Made by a program: the position numbers and the translations under genes. The notes below the pieces were generated by a model that saw only the letters and a program-made list of their open reading frames with translations, had not been told where the DNA came from and did not search any database. Shown here one piece after another: positions 9,935-19,146 of a stretch of DNA of 64,000 bases (positions within the stretch are counted from its first letter, which is position 1; each line of letters starts with the position of its first letter). Source of the DNA: Rhodobacterales bacterium HKCCA1288 (GTDB lineage: Bacteria; Pseudomonadota; Alphaproteobacteria; Rhodobacterales; Rhodobacteraceae); NCBI GenBank assembly GCA_015693905.1, contig CP065161.1:186001-250000 (forward strand), in the 5' to 3' direction.

Positions 9935-10996
9935 ATGCCCGCAGATGCGCAAGCGCCCAAAAACAGTCTCACCTATGCCCAAGCGGGTGTTGATATTGAT
10001 GCGGGCAATGCGCTTGTTGATCGGATCAAACCTGCCGCTGCCGCGACTGCGCGAGCGGGGACGATGTCGGGACTGGGCGGTTTTGGGGCTTTGTTTGATC
10101 TCAAGGCTGCAGGATATCATGACCCGATTTTGGTCGCCGCCACCGATGGGGTTGGCACCAAGCTGCGCATCGCGATTGATACGGGCGCGGTGGACACCAT
10201 TGGCATTGATCTGGTGGCGATGTGCGTGAATGATCTGGTCTGCCAAGGGGCGGAGCCTTTGTTCTTCCTTGACTATTTTGCCACGGGCAAATTGGCGGTA
10301 GATCAGGCTGCGCGGATCATCGAAGGGATTGCCGAGGGCTGTGCGCAATCGGGCTGTGCCTTGGTTGGGGGGGAAACCGCCGAAATGCCTGGTATGTATG
10401 ACGCAGGCGATTTCGACCTTGCGGGCTTTGCCGTTGGCGCGATGGAACGTGGCGCAAGCCTGCCTGCCAATGTCACGGCGGGCGATGTGATCCTTGGCTT
10501 GGCCTCGGACGGGGTGCATTCAAACGGCTATTCCTTGGTGCGCCGCATTGTTGATGTGTCGGGTTTGGCATGGTCAGACCCCGCGCCCTTCGCCCCTGAG
10601 ACAAGCCTTGGCGCCGCGCTTTTGGCCCCAACACGGCTTTATGTGAAGCCTATTCTTGAGGCGATCCGCGCAGGCGGGGTGCATGGGTTGGCCCATATCA
10701 CGGGCGGTGGTTTGACCGAGAACCTGCCCCGTGTCCTGCCTCAGGGGCTTGGCGCGCGGATTGATTTGGGCGCTTGGGGTCTGCCACCCGTGTTCCAGTG
10801 GTTGGCCGAAACAGGCGGGATAGAGACGCGCGAGATGCTCAAGACCTTTAACGCAGGGATTGGGATGTGCGTGGTAGTCGATGCGGCTGAGGCCGATGCC
10901 ATTGCGCGGCTCTTGGTGGCTGCGGGTGAAACCGTGACACGGCTTGGCGTGGTTGAGGCGGGCTCTGGCGTGACCCATGAGGGCGCGCTTTCGTGA
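9935..10996 (+). CDS. purM: Phosphoribosylformylglycinamidine cyclo-ligase (AIR synthetase)
   Basis: Catalyses the ATP-dependent closure of FGAM to 5-aminoimidazole ribotide, step five of purine synthesis, in the cytosol. At 353 residues it has normal length. It begins with the [12 protein letters not shown] segment and contains [35 protein letters not shown] and the [16 protein letters not shown] motif, all diagnostic of PurM. Its stop overlaps the start of purN by four bases (GTGA), so the two are translationally coupled. Confidence 0.98.
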   Translation: MPADAQAPKNSLTYAQAGVDIDAGNALVDRIKPAAAATARAGTMSGLGGFGALFDLKAAGYHDPILVAATDGVGTKLRIAIDTGAVDTIGIDLVAMCVNDLVCQGAEPLFFLDYFATGKLAVDQAARIIEGIAEGCAQSGCALVGGETAEMPGMYDAGDFDLAGFAVGAMERGASLPANVTAGDVILGLASDGVHSNGYSLVRRIVDVSGLAWSDPAPFAPETSLGAALLAPTRLYVKPILEAIRAGGVHGLAHITGGGLTENLPRVLPQGLGARIDLGAWGLPPVFQWLAETGGIETREMLKTFNAGIGMCVVVDAAEADAIARLLVAAGETVTRLGVVEAGSGVTHEGALS

Positions 10997-11595
10997 AACG
11001 GGTCGCCATCCTGATTTCAGGGGGCGGTTCCAATATGGTGGAACTGCTCAAGTCAATGACGGGGGATCACCCCGCGCGGGCCTGTGTGGTTTTGTCGAAT
11101 ATCCCTGATGCGGGCGGTCTGGCCAAGGCAGAGGCCGCAGGCGTGCCAACAGTGGTGGTGGATCACAAACCTTTTGGGGCTGATCGCGCGGCCTTTGAGG
11201 CTGAGATGGCCAAGGCGCTTGACCAATATCAGCCTGATATCATTGCGCTTGCGGGTTTTATGCGGGTTTTGACCGCTGAATTTGTGGCCCGCTATCAGGG
11301 GCGGATGCTGAATATTCATCCCTCGCTATTGCCCAAATATCGCGGCCTGCATACCCATGCCCGCGCGATTGAGGCAGGGGATGATATCGCAGGCTGCACA
11401 GTGCATGAGGTGACCGCGGATTTGGATGATGGCCCGATCTTGGGGCAGGCACGCGTCCCTGTGGTGGCGGGGGATACGCCCGAAACCTTGGCCGCGCGGG
11501 TTTTGGTGCAGGAGCATCGCCTTTACCCTGCCGTATTACGCCGCTTTGCTGCGGGGGATCGCAGCCCGCTGATCTTTGAGGATGCTGCGCCCTGA
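10993..11595 (+). CDS. purN: Phosphoribosylglycinamide formyltransferase
   Basis: Transfers a formyl group from 10-formyl-THF to GAR (purine step three). The 200-residue protein starts at a GTG overlapping the purM stop. N-terminal [13 protein letters not shown], the catalytic [16 protein letters not shown] segment (Asn-His) and DDGPILGQ near the C terminus are the classical GART motifs. A purM-purN pair is the standard arrangement in proteobacteria. Confidence 0.97.
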   Translation: MKRVAILISGGGSNMVELLKSMTGDHPARACVVLSNIPDAGGLAKAEAAGVPTVVVDHKPFGADRAAFEAEMAKALDQYQPDIIALAGFMRVLTAEFVARYQGRMLNIHPSLLPKYRGLHTHARAIEAGDDIAGCTVHEVTADLDDGPILGQARVPVVAGDTPETLAARVLVQEHRLYPAVLRRFAAGDRSPLIFEDAAP

Positions 11596-11671
11596 TCTAG
11601 AGGGGGGCTTTCCTTTTCCTGCGCCTTTTCGTAAACCCGTGTATCGCGGAAAAATTGAAGAAGTAACGCCC

Positions 11672-12832
11672 TTGCCGAAGACGCTGACAACCACATCCGA
11701 ATTGGCCGAATTTTGCGAGGCCGCCGCACAGCACCCTTATGTGACCGTTGACACTGAATTCCTGCGCGAGCGCACCTATTATGCGCAGCTGTGTCTTGTT
11801 CAATTGGCGATGCCGGGCACGGATGACAGTGGTGCGGTTTTGGTTGACCCGCTGGCCGAAGGCATGTCGCTTGAGCCGCTTTATGAGCTGTTCCGCAATC
11901 CTGATGTGGTCAAGGTGTTCCATGCTGCGCGGCAGGATCTCGAGATCTTTCATGTGGAGGGCGGGCTCGTGCCTGCGCCTCTCTTTGATACGCAAGTGGC
12001 CGCAATGGTCTGCGGATTTGGCGATCAAGTGGGATATGAAACTTTGGTGCGCAAAATTGCCAAGGCCGCGCTTGATAAATCCTCACGCTTTACCGATTGG
12101 TCGCGGCGTCCTCTATCTGATGCGCAAAAAACCTATGCCTTGGCCGATGTCACGCATCTGCGCCAGATTTATGAATATCTGTCCGCGCAACTGGCCCGAT
12201 CTGGGCGCAGTGCATGGATGGAGGAAGAATTGGCGCAGCTGACCAATGCAGACAGCTATATCGTAAATCCAGATCACGCGTGGATGCGGATCAAAATGCG
12301 CTCAAGCTCGGGAAGGCTTTTGGCGGTTGTGCGTGAATTGGCCACATTCCGCGAGGCCTATGCGCAGGAACGTAACATCCCGCGCTCGCGCGTCTTCAAG
12401 GATGATGCCTTGATGGAATTGGCCTCGACCAAGCCGCGCTCTTTGGCGGATTTGTCGAAATCGCGCCTATTGCTGCGCGAGGCGCGGCGGGGCGATATTG
12501 CGGAAGGCATTATTGCGGCGGTCAATCGCGGCATGGACACGCCGCCCGAAAAATTCCCCAAATTGCCAAATGGGCCAGATCGCAGCGACCTTAACCCTGC
12601 CTTGGCGGATTTGCTGCGTGTCTTGCTCAAGGCCAAGGCCGATGAAGCGGGCGTTGCACAAAAGCTGATCGCGTCCAGCGCGGATTTGGACAATATCGCG
12701 TCTGGCCATTTGGATGGCCTGTGGCGCAAAGGTTGGCGCGGTAAGGTCTTTGGCGAGGACGCATTGCGCCTTGTTCAAGGCGATGTGGGCCTTGGTGTCA
12801 AAGGCAGCAAAGTAGTTTTGTTCGAACTTTAA
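11672..12832 (+). CDS. rnd: Ribonuclease D
   Basis: A 3'-5' exoribonuclease involved in tRNA 3' maturation. The DEDD exonuclease domain shows VDTEFLRE (Asp27/Glu29), FHAARQDLEIF and YALADVTHLRQIYEYL (DEDDy tyrosine), followed by an HRDC domain around residues 205-285. I start it at TTG 11672, giving 386 residues and a first segment PKTLTTTSELAEFC that fits the family. The ATG at 11576 lies inside purN and would add 32 unrelated residues. Its stop overlaps that of the convergent lipoprotein gene. Confidence 0.9.
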   Translation: MPKTLTTTSELAEFCEAAAQHPYVTVDTEFLRERTYYAQLCLVQLAMPGTDDSGAVLVDPLAEGMSLEPLYELFRNPDVVKVFHAARQDLEIFHVEGGLVPAPLFDTQVAAMVCGFGDQVGYETLVRKIAKAALDKSSRFTDWSRRPLSDAQKTYALADVTHLRQIYEYLSAQLARSGRSAWMEEELAQLTNADSYIVNPDHAWMRIKMRSSSGRLLAVVRELATFREAYAQERNIPRSRVFKDDALMELASTKPRSLADLSKSRLLLREARRGDIAEGIIAAVNRGMDTPPEKFPKLPNGPDRSDLNPALADLLRVLLKAKADEAGVAQKLIASSADLDNIASGHLDGLWRKGWRGKVFGEDALRLVQGDVGLGVKGSKVVLFEL

Positions 12833-13272
12833 CGCGACACCGTGCGGCGATTATTGGCCCCTTGCACGCTGATCCGTGTGACACCGCGCAGTTCATTCGC
12901 GCTGCGGAACGTGCCGACCAGAATTTCGCGAGTGCGCGGCGCACCTTCTGCCGTGTCATCCCGCGGGGGAACCACGCGGAATTCGAACAGCATGAGCCCG
13001 TCCTCATTGGAAATCTCGACCAGTTCGGCCTCCCAATAACCTTGACGTTCTGCGCGTCCTACGGCGCGGATGATGGCGCCGCCGTCAACCTGATCCGCCT
13101 CAAGCGAGATGACATCTGCGACAAGCGGGCGTGGATCGACAAATTCCTCGACCTGCACAACCTCGATCCGCTGCTCTTGGCGGTCATTTCCGAACCAGTT
13201 GAAGGGGTTCAGCCGCGTGGAACAGCCCGCAAGCCCCAAGATCATCGCAGCAAAAATGGCAGTGCGCAGCAT
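12829..13272 (-). CDS. Hypothetical outer-membrane lipoprotein
   Basis: A 147-residue protein starting MLRTAIFAAMILGLAGC, a lipoprotein signal with lipobox LAGC and Cys17. The start at 13272 is preferred over 13290 because a purine-rich AGAGGGG sits about six bases before it, inside what would otherwise be codons. The mature part is a small beta-rich domain with no catalytic motif that I recognise. Orthologues appear to be common in Rhodobacterales, but no function is assigned. Confidence 0.75.
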   Translation of the reverse strand: MLRTAIFAAMILGLAGCSTRLNPFNWFGNDRQEQRIEVVQVEEFVDPRPLVADVISLEADQVDGGAIIRAVGRAERQGYWEAELVEISNEDGLMLFEFRVVPPRDDTAEGAPRTREILVGTFRSANELRGVTRISVQGANNRRTVSR

Positions 13273-13400
13273 ATTGGCCCCTCTTGGCAAAGCATTACCC
13301 TTTGAGTGCTACCCTATCAGGGCGGTTTTGAAAAGCGCCTCTGGACGAATGGGGGGCTGCGCTTTAGGTCAGGGGGAGGTGACAGAAGAATGAGGGAAGA

Positions 13401-13826
13401 ATGGCCAGCGAACGCTTTGAGGAAATCGCAGAAACATTCGAATTTCTGGACGATTGGGAAGACCGCTATCGCCATGTGATCGAATTGGGCAAAGCGATGG
13501 AGCCCTTGCCCGAGGCGATGCGCGTTCCCGCCACCAAGGTGGATGGTTGCGCCTCGCAGGTCTGGATCATGCCGCGGATCGAAGGGCAGGGGCCAGAAGC
13601 GCGGTTCGACTTTCAAGGTGAAAGTGACGCGATGATTGTGCGGGGCTTGATTGCGGTCTTGCACGCGCTTTATGCGGGCCTGAGCATTGCCGAGGTTTTG
13701 GCGGTTGATCCACGGGCAGAATTGGCGCGGTTGGGGTTGAATGACCACCTCTCTGCGCAGCGCTCAAACGGGTTGCGGGCCATGGTCGAACGCATCCACC
13801 TATTGGCGGCAGAAGCGCGGGGTTAA
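13401..13826 (+). CDS. sufE: SufE-family Fe-S cluster assembly protein
   Basis: A 141-residue cysteine-desulfurase partner that accepts persulfide from SufS. The N-terminal EIAETFEFLDDWEDRYRHVIELGK helix region and the sulfur-acceptor loop KVDGCASQVW with Cys50 are characteristic; the C-terminal LAVDPRAELARLGLNDHLSAQRSNGL segment completes the fold. It stands apart from a suf operon and is convergent with the DUF1638 gene, their stop codons overlapping by three bases. Confidence 0.95.
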   Translation: MASERFEEIAETFEFLDDWEDRYRHVIELGKAMEPLPEAMRVPATKVDGCASQVWIMPRIEGQGPEARFDFQGESDAMIVRGLIAVLHALYAGLSIAEVLAVDPRAELARLGLNDHLSAQRSNGLRAMVERIHLLAAEARG

Positions 13827-14473
13827 TCCGCCCATTTTTTCAGGGCCGTTTCAAGATCACCATAGCCCGTAAAGCGGCGTTCAAAAGCAAGGCCGAGAAA
13901 ATCGGCACAGGCTTTGGCTTTTTCGGTTAGGGCGGCGTCATCTGTCTGCGCCTGATAAACCAGCTTTTCGTAATTGCCAAAATAGATATCCCGCAATTCG
14001 GGGTGTTTATCGAGGCCAAGAGGGCGGGTAACAAAAGCGTCAAATTGACGGGTAAGGAAATCCGTCAGGTAAAAGGCAGTGACCTCGCCCAAGTCTTCAA
14101 AGCGGGCATTGCCCTCGAAAAAGCTGTAGCAATGTGGGCCTTCGAGCATGTCAACGCCAAGCGCGGCACAGCGCGCGGCCAAAGCCCCGCCTGTGCCGCA
14201 ATCGGCATAAAGCACATAGATACTGTCGTAATCCCCACGCGCCCGCGTGACCGCCGCTTCAACCGCGTCAGGGATCAATTCGGGGCGATTGTGTAGAATG
14301 GCGGGCAGGCATTGCAGGTCGAGATGGTCAAACCCATTGGCCGCTTTGATCGCCAAAACTTCATGCGCCAAGGCCCCGCAGGCCAAAAGCAAAACCCGCC
14401 CCCTGCCAGATGCTGAAACGCCGCTATCGCGTAACGTGTCGTCATCTGGCAGATGCAGGGCGGGCTTTGTCAT
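13823..14473 (-). CDS. DUF1638 protein of the corrinoid methyltransferase operon
   Basis: A 216-residue soluble protein with a LLLACGALAHEVLA segment, CLPAILHNRPELIPDAVEAAV, and YADCGTGGALAARC, hallmarks of DUF1638. Members are repeatedly found beside corrinoid proteins and methyltransferases; biochemical role unknown. Here it starts six bases after the corrinoid protein gene on the same strand, so it is almost certainly cotranscribed. A role in corrinoid handling or in presenting a methyl donor is inference only. Several conserved cysteines (near residues 33, 56 and 93) could bind metal. Confidence 0.8.
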   Translation of the reverse strand: MTKPALHLPDDDTLRDSGVSASGRGRVLLLACGALAHEVLAIKAANGFDHLDLQCLPAILHNRPELIPDAVEAAVTRARGDYDSIYVLYADCGTGGALAARCAALGVDMLEGPHCYSFFEGNARFEDLGEVTAFYLTDFLTRQFDAFVTRPLGLDKHPELRDIYFGNYEKLVYQAQTDDAALTEKAKACADFLGLAFERRFTGYGDLETALKKWAD

Positions 14474-14479
14474 AATCGC

Positions 14480-15184
14480 TTAATGCGCGGCCATTTGGTT
14501 GTGTTTGCGCAGAACGAACTCCTTGGCGGTTTCCACGGCCACGGCCGCGTCACGGCAATAGGCGTCTGCGCCAATCGCGCGGCCAAATTCTTCGTTCAAG
14601 GGCGCGCCGCCGACCAACACGATGTAATCATCGCGGATGCCTTGCTCTTTCATCGTGTCGATCACGACCTTCATATAGGGCATGGTCGTTGTCAAAAGTG
14701 CGGACATCCCCAGAATGTCGGGGGTCTCTTTTTCCAAGGCTTCAAGATAGGCTTCGACCGCGTTATTGATACCAAGGTCAACCACTTCAAAACCTGCGCC
14801 TTCCATCATCATGGTGACAAGGTTCTTGCCGATATCATGGATATCGCCCTTTACCGTGCCAATCACCATTTTGCCGATACGGGGGGCGCCTGTTTCTGCC
14901 AAAAGCGGCTTAAGGATGGCCATGCCACCCTTCATCGCATTGGCCGCCATCAGAACCTCGGGCACGAACAAGATGCCATCACGGAAATCGTGACCCACAA
15001 TGGTCATACCACCCACCAGGGCCTTGGTCAGGATGTCGTAGGGGGCCCATCCGCGCTCAAGCAGAATGTTAACCGCCTCTTCGATTTCTTCTTTTAGACC
15101 ATCGTAGAGGTCATCGAACATTTGTTGGACAAGTTCGTCATCGTCCAGTTCTGAGAGGATGATTTCATCATTTTCGTCAGACAT
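14480..15184 (-). CDS. Corrinoid (B12-binding) methyltransferase subunit
   Basis: A methyl-carrier protein of 234 residues, starting at the ATG at 15184 with AGGAGA nine bases upstream rather than at 15208. An N-terminal helical cap (LYDGLKEEIEEAVNILLERG) precedes a Rossmann B12-binding domain with the DxHxxG cobalt-ligand motif GDIHDIGKNLV and a VLVGGAPLNEEFG loop. It resembles MtbC/MtgC-type proteins and the B12 module of MetH. It lies between a homocysteine methyltransferase and DUF1638, implying methyl transfer to homocysteine through cobalamin. Confidence 0.93.
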   Translation of the reverse strand: MSDENDEIILSELDDDELVQQMFDDLYDGLKEEIEEAVNILLERGWAPYDILTKALVGGMTIVGHDFRDGILFVPEVLMAANAMKGGMAILKPLLAETGAPRIGKMVIGTVKGDIHDIGKNLVTMMMEGAGFEVVDLGINNAVEAYLEALEKETPDILGMSALLTTTMPYMKVVIDTMKEQGIRDDYIVLVGGAPLNEEFGRAIGADAYCRDAAVAVETAKEFVLRKHNQMAAH

Positions 15185-15319
15185 CTCAAGCGTCTCCTGA
15201 AGCGGCACTCAGCCGATAGCGTTTGAACGATTACCTAAGCTCTTCGCGCCACCAGACGCGCAAATTTACGACATCACGACCGCCGCAGGCGACCTTTGCC
15301 CATGCGATTGCATACCAAA

Positions 15320-16333
15320 TTAGCTGCGGCGGCGGCCTGTGCGCTCGCGGCGCTGCGGGCCATTGCCATCCGTGCCATCCGATCCTGAGGAAAAGCCGCC
15401 CAACTCTTCGGCGATCTGTTCAAGGCTTGGAACGGCGCCGCGCGGGGTTTCTTCCAGCGCCTTGCGCATTGCCGCAAGATGGACAGGTTGGGTGCCGCAA
15501 CAGCCCCCGATGATCTTGGCCCCTGCATCGCGGGCTAGAACGGCGTAACGGGCCATCAACTCGGGGGTGCCATCGTAATGGATATGGCCATCAACGTATT
15601 TGGGGATGCCTGCATTGCCCTTGGCAATCACGGGGCGCTCGTTGCCCGAGGCGCGAAAGCCCAGAACCGTGCGCATCAAATCCGAGGCCCCAACACCGCA
15701 ATTTGCACCATAGGCCAAAGGTTTGTGATCCAGTTTCTCAACCAAATCCGACATCGCGGCGGAGGTGACACCCATCATCGTGCGCCCTGCCGTGTCAAAG
15801 CTCATGGTGCCGCACCATGGCATACCTGCTAGTTTGCACGCTTCGGCTGCGGCGGCGTATTCTTCGGGGGCTGAGATTGTCTCGACCCAACATACATCCG
15901 CACCGCCTGCCTTAAGCCCTTCGGCCTGTTCATGGAACATCTCCACGGCGGCCTCGTGGGTCAAAGGCCCCATTGGCACCATGATCTCACCCGTTGGCCC
16001 CATGGACCCTGCAACGACCACCTCGCGGCCAGAGGCATCAGCGACTTCGCGGCCGATCTCTGCGGCAATTCGATTTAGGTCAAAGGCGCGATCTTGGGCA
16101 TCATGCAATTTCAGCCGTGCGCGCGTGCCACCAAAGGAATTGGTCAAGAAGATATCGGATCCCGCATTGACGGCCCCGCGATAGAGTTCGGCAATGCGAT
16201 CAGGGTGATCTTCGTTCCACAATTCTGGCGCATCGCCCGATTGCAGCCCCATGTTAAAGAGGGTCGTGCCCGTTGCGCCATCGGCCATCAGCCAATCGCG
16301 GGTTTCCAAAAGGGTCTGCAAACGGTTCGACAT
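15320..16333 (-). CDS. Homocysteine S-methyltransferase (BmtB/MetH N-terminal domain type)
   Basis: A 337-residue zinc enzyme, homologous to the homocysteine-binding module of MetH and to betaine-homocysteine methyltransferases. The N terminus has LMADGATGTTLFNMGL; zinc-cysteine motifs are YGANCGVG and IGGCCGTQP. The last ~40 residues are low-complexity and end in basic residues. Together with the adjacent corrinoid protein it likely forms part of a split, cobalamin-dependent methionine synthase, as I recall being reported for related Roseobacters; the pterin-binding part is not in this window. Betaine as methyl donor is the alternative. Confidence 0.88.
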   Translation of the reverse strand: MSNRLQTLLETRDWLMADGATGTTLFNMGLQSGDAPELWNEDHPDRIAELYRGAVNAGSDIFLTNSFGGTRARLKLHDAQDRAFDLNRIAAEIGREVADASGREVVVAGSMGPTGEIMVPMGPLTHEAAVEMFHEQAEGLKAGGADVCWVETISAPEEYAAAAEACKLAGMPWCGTMSFDTAGRTMMGVTSAAMSDLVEKLDHKPLAYGANCGVGASDLMRTVLGFRASGNERPVIAKGNAGIPKYVDGHIHYDGTPELMARYAVLARDAGAKIIGGCCGTQPVHLAAMRKALEETPRGAVPSLEQIAEELGGFSSGSDGTDGNGPQRRERTGRRRS

Positions 16334-16427
16334 AATGAAATTCCTTGTGTCACATCAGCTGCGACATGGCCCCTCTGGGGCAATGATGCAAGCCCGAAAA
16401 TCCACATGATCTTTATGAAAAATCTGC

Positions 16428-16472
16428 GAGGTCAAAAAAGAAACACCCCGCGCAACAGATGCACGGGGTGCG
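16428..16472 (-). terminator. Rho-independent terminator downstream of the zeta-subunit gene
   Basis: On the minus strand CACCCCG and CGGGGTG form a stem around a ~13-base loop, followed by TTTCTTTTTTG. It lies just after the stop of the DUF1476 gene. Confidence 0.8.
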
Positions 16473-16495
16473 CAGAATTGGGGCAGGGGTGGTGA

Positions 16496-16810
16496 TTAAT
16501 TCTCGTTCACCAATTGGGTCTTGGCCTCGATCAAGAGCGCTTCAAATTTTGCGCGCAGCTCATCTTCCGAAACTTTATCGCCCAAATCCGCCTTCAGCTT
16601 GCCGATGACATCCTCGTGGCCTGCTTCTTCGAAATCAGCGCGGATCACCTCTTTGGCATAGGCCTCGGCCTCATCGCCCGTTTTGCCCAAGATTTCGGCG
16701 GCCCATAGGCCCACCAGTTTATTGCGGCGCGCTTCAAGCTTGAATTTCATTTCTTCATCATGCGCGAATTTTGCTTCGAACGCGTGTTCACGGTCGTCAA
16801 ATGTGCTCAT
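16496..16810 (-). CDS. F1-ATPase zeta inhibitor subunit (DUF1476)
   Basis: A 104-residue helical protein beginning MSTFDDREHAFEAKFAHDEE, matching the alphaproteobacterial zeta subunit first described in Paracoccus, which blocks rotation of the F1-ATPase in the hydrolytic direction. The start at 16810 is chosen because the family begins at this methionine; the longer frame to 16987 is unrelated sequence overlapping the region upstream of purC. It is divergent from purC. Confidence 0.93.
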   Translation of the reverse strand: MSTFDDREHAFEAKFAHDEEMKFKLEARRNKLVGLWAAEILGKTGDEAEAYAKEVIRADFEEAGHEDVIGKLKADLGDKVSEDELRAKFEALLIEAKTQLVNEN

Positions 16811-17041
16811 TAATCTGTCTCCTTGGGCGGTGAGCTTGCGGTTTATCCCTGTGATAGCCTTAGCAGGGTTTTGGCCGCAAGCGGTGATTGGCAATCCAAC
16901 TTGCGACACAGCGCGCTTTGGTCTATTGCGCGAGCAAGAGAGAACGGGGCGCAGCATTGGTTTGGGCCAGATGCGGCGTTGCAGCACGCCCTCGATCTCA
17001 GACCACCACCTGCCTCCCGCAGATCAGGGATTGGAGACATC

Positions 17042-17800
17042 ATGGCACGGCGCAAAAAAATCTACGAAGGCAAGGCGAAAATCCTATATGAAGGCCCCGA
17101 GCCAGGCACATTGGTGCAATATTTCAAGGATGACGCGACCGCCTTTAACGCGGAAAAGCGCGCCACGATTGACGGCAAAGGCGTGTTGAACAATCGCCTG
17201 TCCGAATTTTTCATGTCGGGTCTGAATGCAATTGGCGTTCCAACCCATTTCATTCGCCGCCTCAATATGCGCGAGCAGTTAATCCGCAGCGTTGAGATCA
17301 TCCCGCTTGAGGTGGTGATCCGCAATGTCGCCGCGGGTTCGATTTCCAAGCGATTGGGGATTGAGGAGGGCACAGCCCTGCCGCGCCCGATTGTTGAATT
17401 TTACTACAAGGATGACGCGCTGGGTGATCCTTTGGTGGCCGAAGAACATGTCATTGCCTTTGGCTGGGCTAGTCAGCAAGATTTGGACGATATGGTCGCC
17501 TTGGGCTTGCGGGTGAATGATTTCCTGTCTGGCCTGATGATGGGTGTCGGCATCAAATTGGTGGATTTCAAAATCGAAATTGGCCGCATTTGGGAGGGCG
17601 ATTATATGCGCCTGATCGTGGCCGATGAAATCAGCCCCGATAGCTGCCGCCTGTGGGATATGAAAACGGGCCAGAAGTTGGACAAAGACGTCTTCCGCCG
17701 TGATTTGGGCGATTTAGCAGATGCCTATACCGAGGTGGCCAAGCGCCTTGGCGTTTTGCCTGATCAGGGCACGGTGTCAGGCCCGACATTGGTGAATTAA
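17042..17800 (+). CDS. purC: SAICAR synthetase
   Basis: Phosphoribosylaminoimidazole-succinocarboxamide synthase, step eight of purine synthesis, 252 residues from ATG 17042, with GGAG a few bases upstream. [16 protein letters not shown] at the N terminus (ATP loop), the [10 protein letters not shown] and IPLEVVIRN motifs and [12 protein letters not shown] near the C terminus are diagnostic. It heads a cluster with purS and purQ. Confidence 0.98.
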   Translation: MARRKKIYEGKAKILYEGPEPGTLVQYFKDDATAFNAEKRATIDGKGVLNNRLSEFFMSGLNAIGVPTHFIRRLNMREQLIRSVEIIPLEVVIRNVAAGSISKRLGIEEGTALPRPIVEFYYKDDALGDPLVAEEHVIAFGWASQQDLDDMVALGLRVNDFLSGLMMGVGIKLVDFKIEIGRIWEGDYMRLIVADEISPDSCRLWDMKTGQKLDKDVFRRDLGDLADAYTEVAKRLGVLPDQGTVSGPTLVN

Positions 17801-17847
17801 GCGAAGCCCCGCTTCGCAGATAGAACGTAGACAGAAAGGCAAAAGCA

Positions 17848-18078
17848 ATGCGCGCAACCGTGACCGTGATGTTGAAGCAGGGGGTTCTTGATCCACAAGG
17901 CGAGGCGGTGCGCCATGCGCTGGGCGCTTTGGGCTTTGAGGGTGTTTCGGGTGTGCGGCAGGGTAAAGTGATCGAACTTGATCTGGCCGATGGCACCACC
18001 GAAGACCAAATCCGCGAGATGTGCGAAAAGCTTTTGGCCAATACTGTGATCGAAAGCTACCAAATCGCGATCAGCTAA
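17848..18078 (+). CDS. purS: FGAM synthetase subunit PurS
   Basis: A 76-residue small subunit of the three-part formylglycinamidine ribonucleotide synthetase (PurLQS). It shows the typical VTVMLKQGVLDPQGEAVRHAL start and the VRQGKVIELDL strand. It follows purC by about 50 bases. The large subunit gene purL is not in the window. Confidence 0.97.
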   Translation: MRATVTVMLKQGVLDPQGEAVRHALGALGFEGVSGVRQGKVIELDLADGTTEDQIREMCEKLLANTVIESYQIAIS

Positions 18079-18090
18079 AGGGGTCTGTCG

Positions 18091-19128
18091 ATGCGTGCTG
18101 CCATCCTGCGTGAATATAACAAAGACCTGTCGATTGAGACTGTGTCAGACCCTGAATGCCCCGAAGACGGGGTGATCCTCAAAGTTCTGGCTTGTGGTGT
18201 TTGTCGCTCTGACTGGCATGGTTGGGTGGGGGAACACCCACGCATCAAACCCGGTCAAATCGGCGGGCATGAATATTGCGGCGAAGTGATCGAAGCAGGA
18301 CCGCGCGCCACCTACAAAAAGGGGGATCGTTTGGTTGCCCCCTTTATTCTCTCCTGCGGCTCTTGCCCGACCTGTCAATCTGGCGCGGGTCATACCTGCC
18401 CCAATCAACGCTTGCCGGGCTTTACTGAGCCGGGCGCCTTTGCCGAATATGTCGCCGTTCCTTTTGATCATAATCTTGCGCGCTTGCCCGAAACGCTGTC
18501 ACCGACTGTTGCGGCGGGGCTAGGGTGTCGTGTGACAACATCATGGCACGCGCTGACGGGGCGCGCGGCCGTGCAGGCGGGGGAATGGGTCGCGGTGCAT
18601 GGCACGGGCGGCATTGGCCTTTCTGCCGCGATTTTGGCCAAGGCGCTTGGGGCTTTTGTGGTTGTCGTAGATGTCGTGCAGGAAAAGATCGACCATGCCC
18701 TGTCTTTGGGTATTGATGCAGGGGTGAACGCCCGTGATGGCGATGTCGCGGCCAAGATCATCGAAATCACCAAGGGCGGCGCACATGTCGGCATCGAGGC
18801 CCTCGGGATCGAGGCCACGGTTGCAGGCTCTATTGGATGTTTGCGCCCCTTGGGGCGTCATGTCCAGGTGGGCATGCCCGTAGGGCATACAGCCCAGATG
18901 CAGATTGATATGAACACGGTCTATATGCGCAATCTGGCCCTTTACGGCACGCGTGGCATGCCCTCTTGGCGGTATCCAAGTCTCTTGGGTCTGATCGAGG
19001 CAGGGCGGGTGGATATGTCCCCCCTGATTGCGCGGGAAATCCCGCTTTCGCAAACAGGGGCCGAGCTTGCCGCATTTAATGGCCCAACACCGCCCGGTGT
19101 GGCGGTCATCACTGATTTTACGTCCTGA
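18091..19128 (+). CDS. Zinc-dependent alcohol dehydrogenase between purS and purQ
   Basis: A 345-residue medium-chain dehydrogenase/reductase. Catalytic zinc ligands are CGVCRSDWHG and GGHEYCG; the structural zinc site is CGSCPTC...HTCPNQ with four cysteines; the NAD-binding loop is GTGGIGLSA, with an Asp (VVDVV) at the end of beta-2 favouring NAD. It begins 12 bases after purS and ends 18 bases before purQ, all in one direction, so it is likely cotranscribed with purine genes. The substrate is unknown. This placement splits a normally contiguous purS-purQ pair. Confidence 0.92.
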   Translation: MRAAILREYNKDLSIETVSDPECPEDGVILKVLACGVCRSDWHGWVGEHPRIKPGQIGGHEYCGEVIEAGPRATYKKGDRLVAPFILSCGSCPTCQSGAGHTCPNQRLPGFTEPGAFAEYVAVPFDHNLARLPETLSPTVAAGLGCRVTTSWHALTGRAAVQAGEWVAVHGTGGIGLSAAILAKALGAFVVVVDVVQEKIDHALSLGIDAGVNARDGDVAAKIIEITKGGAHVGIEALGIEATVAGSIGCLRPLGRHVQVGMPVGHTAQMQIDMNTVYMRNLALYGTRGMPSWRYPSLLGLIEAGRVDMSPLIAREIPLSQTGAELAAFNGPTPPGVAVITDFTS

Positions 19129-19146
19129 CGAAAGGAACCCCCAAAG

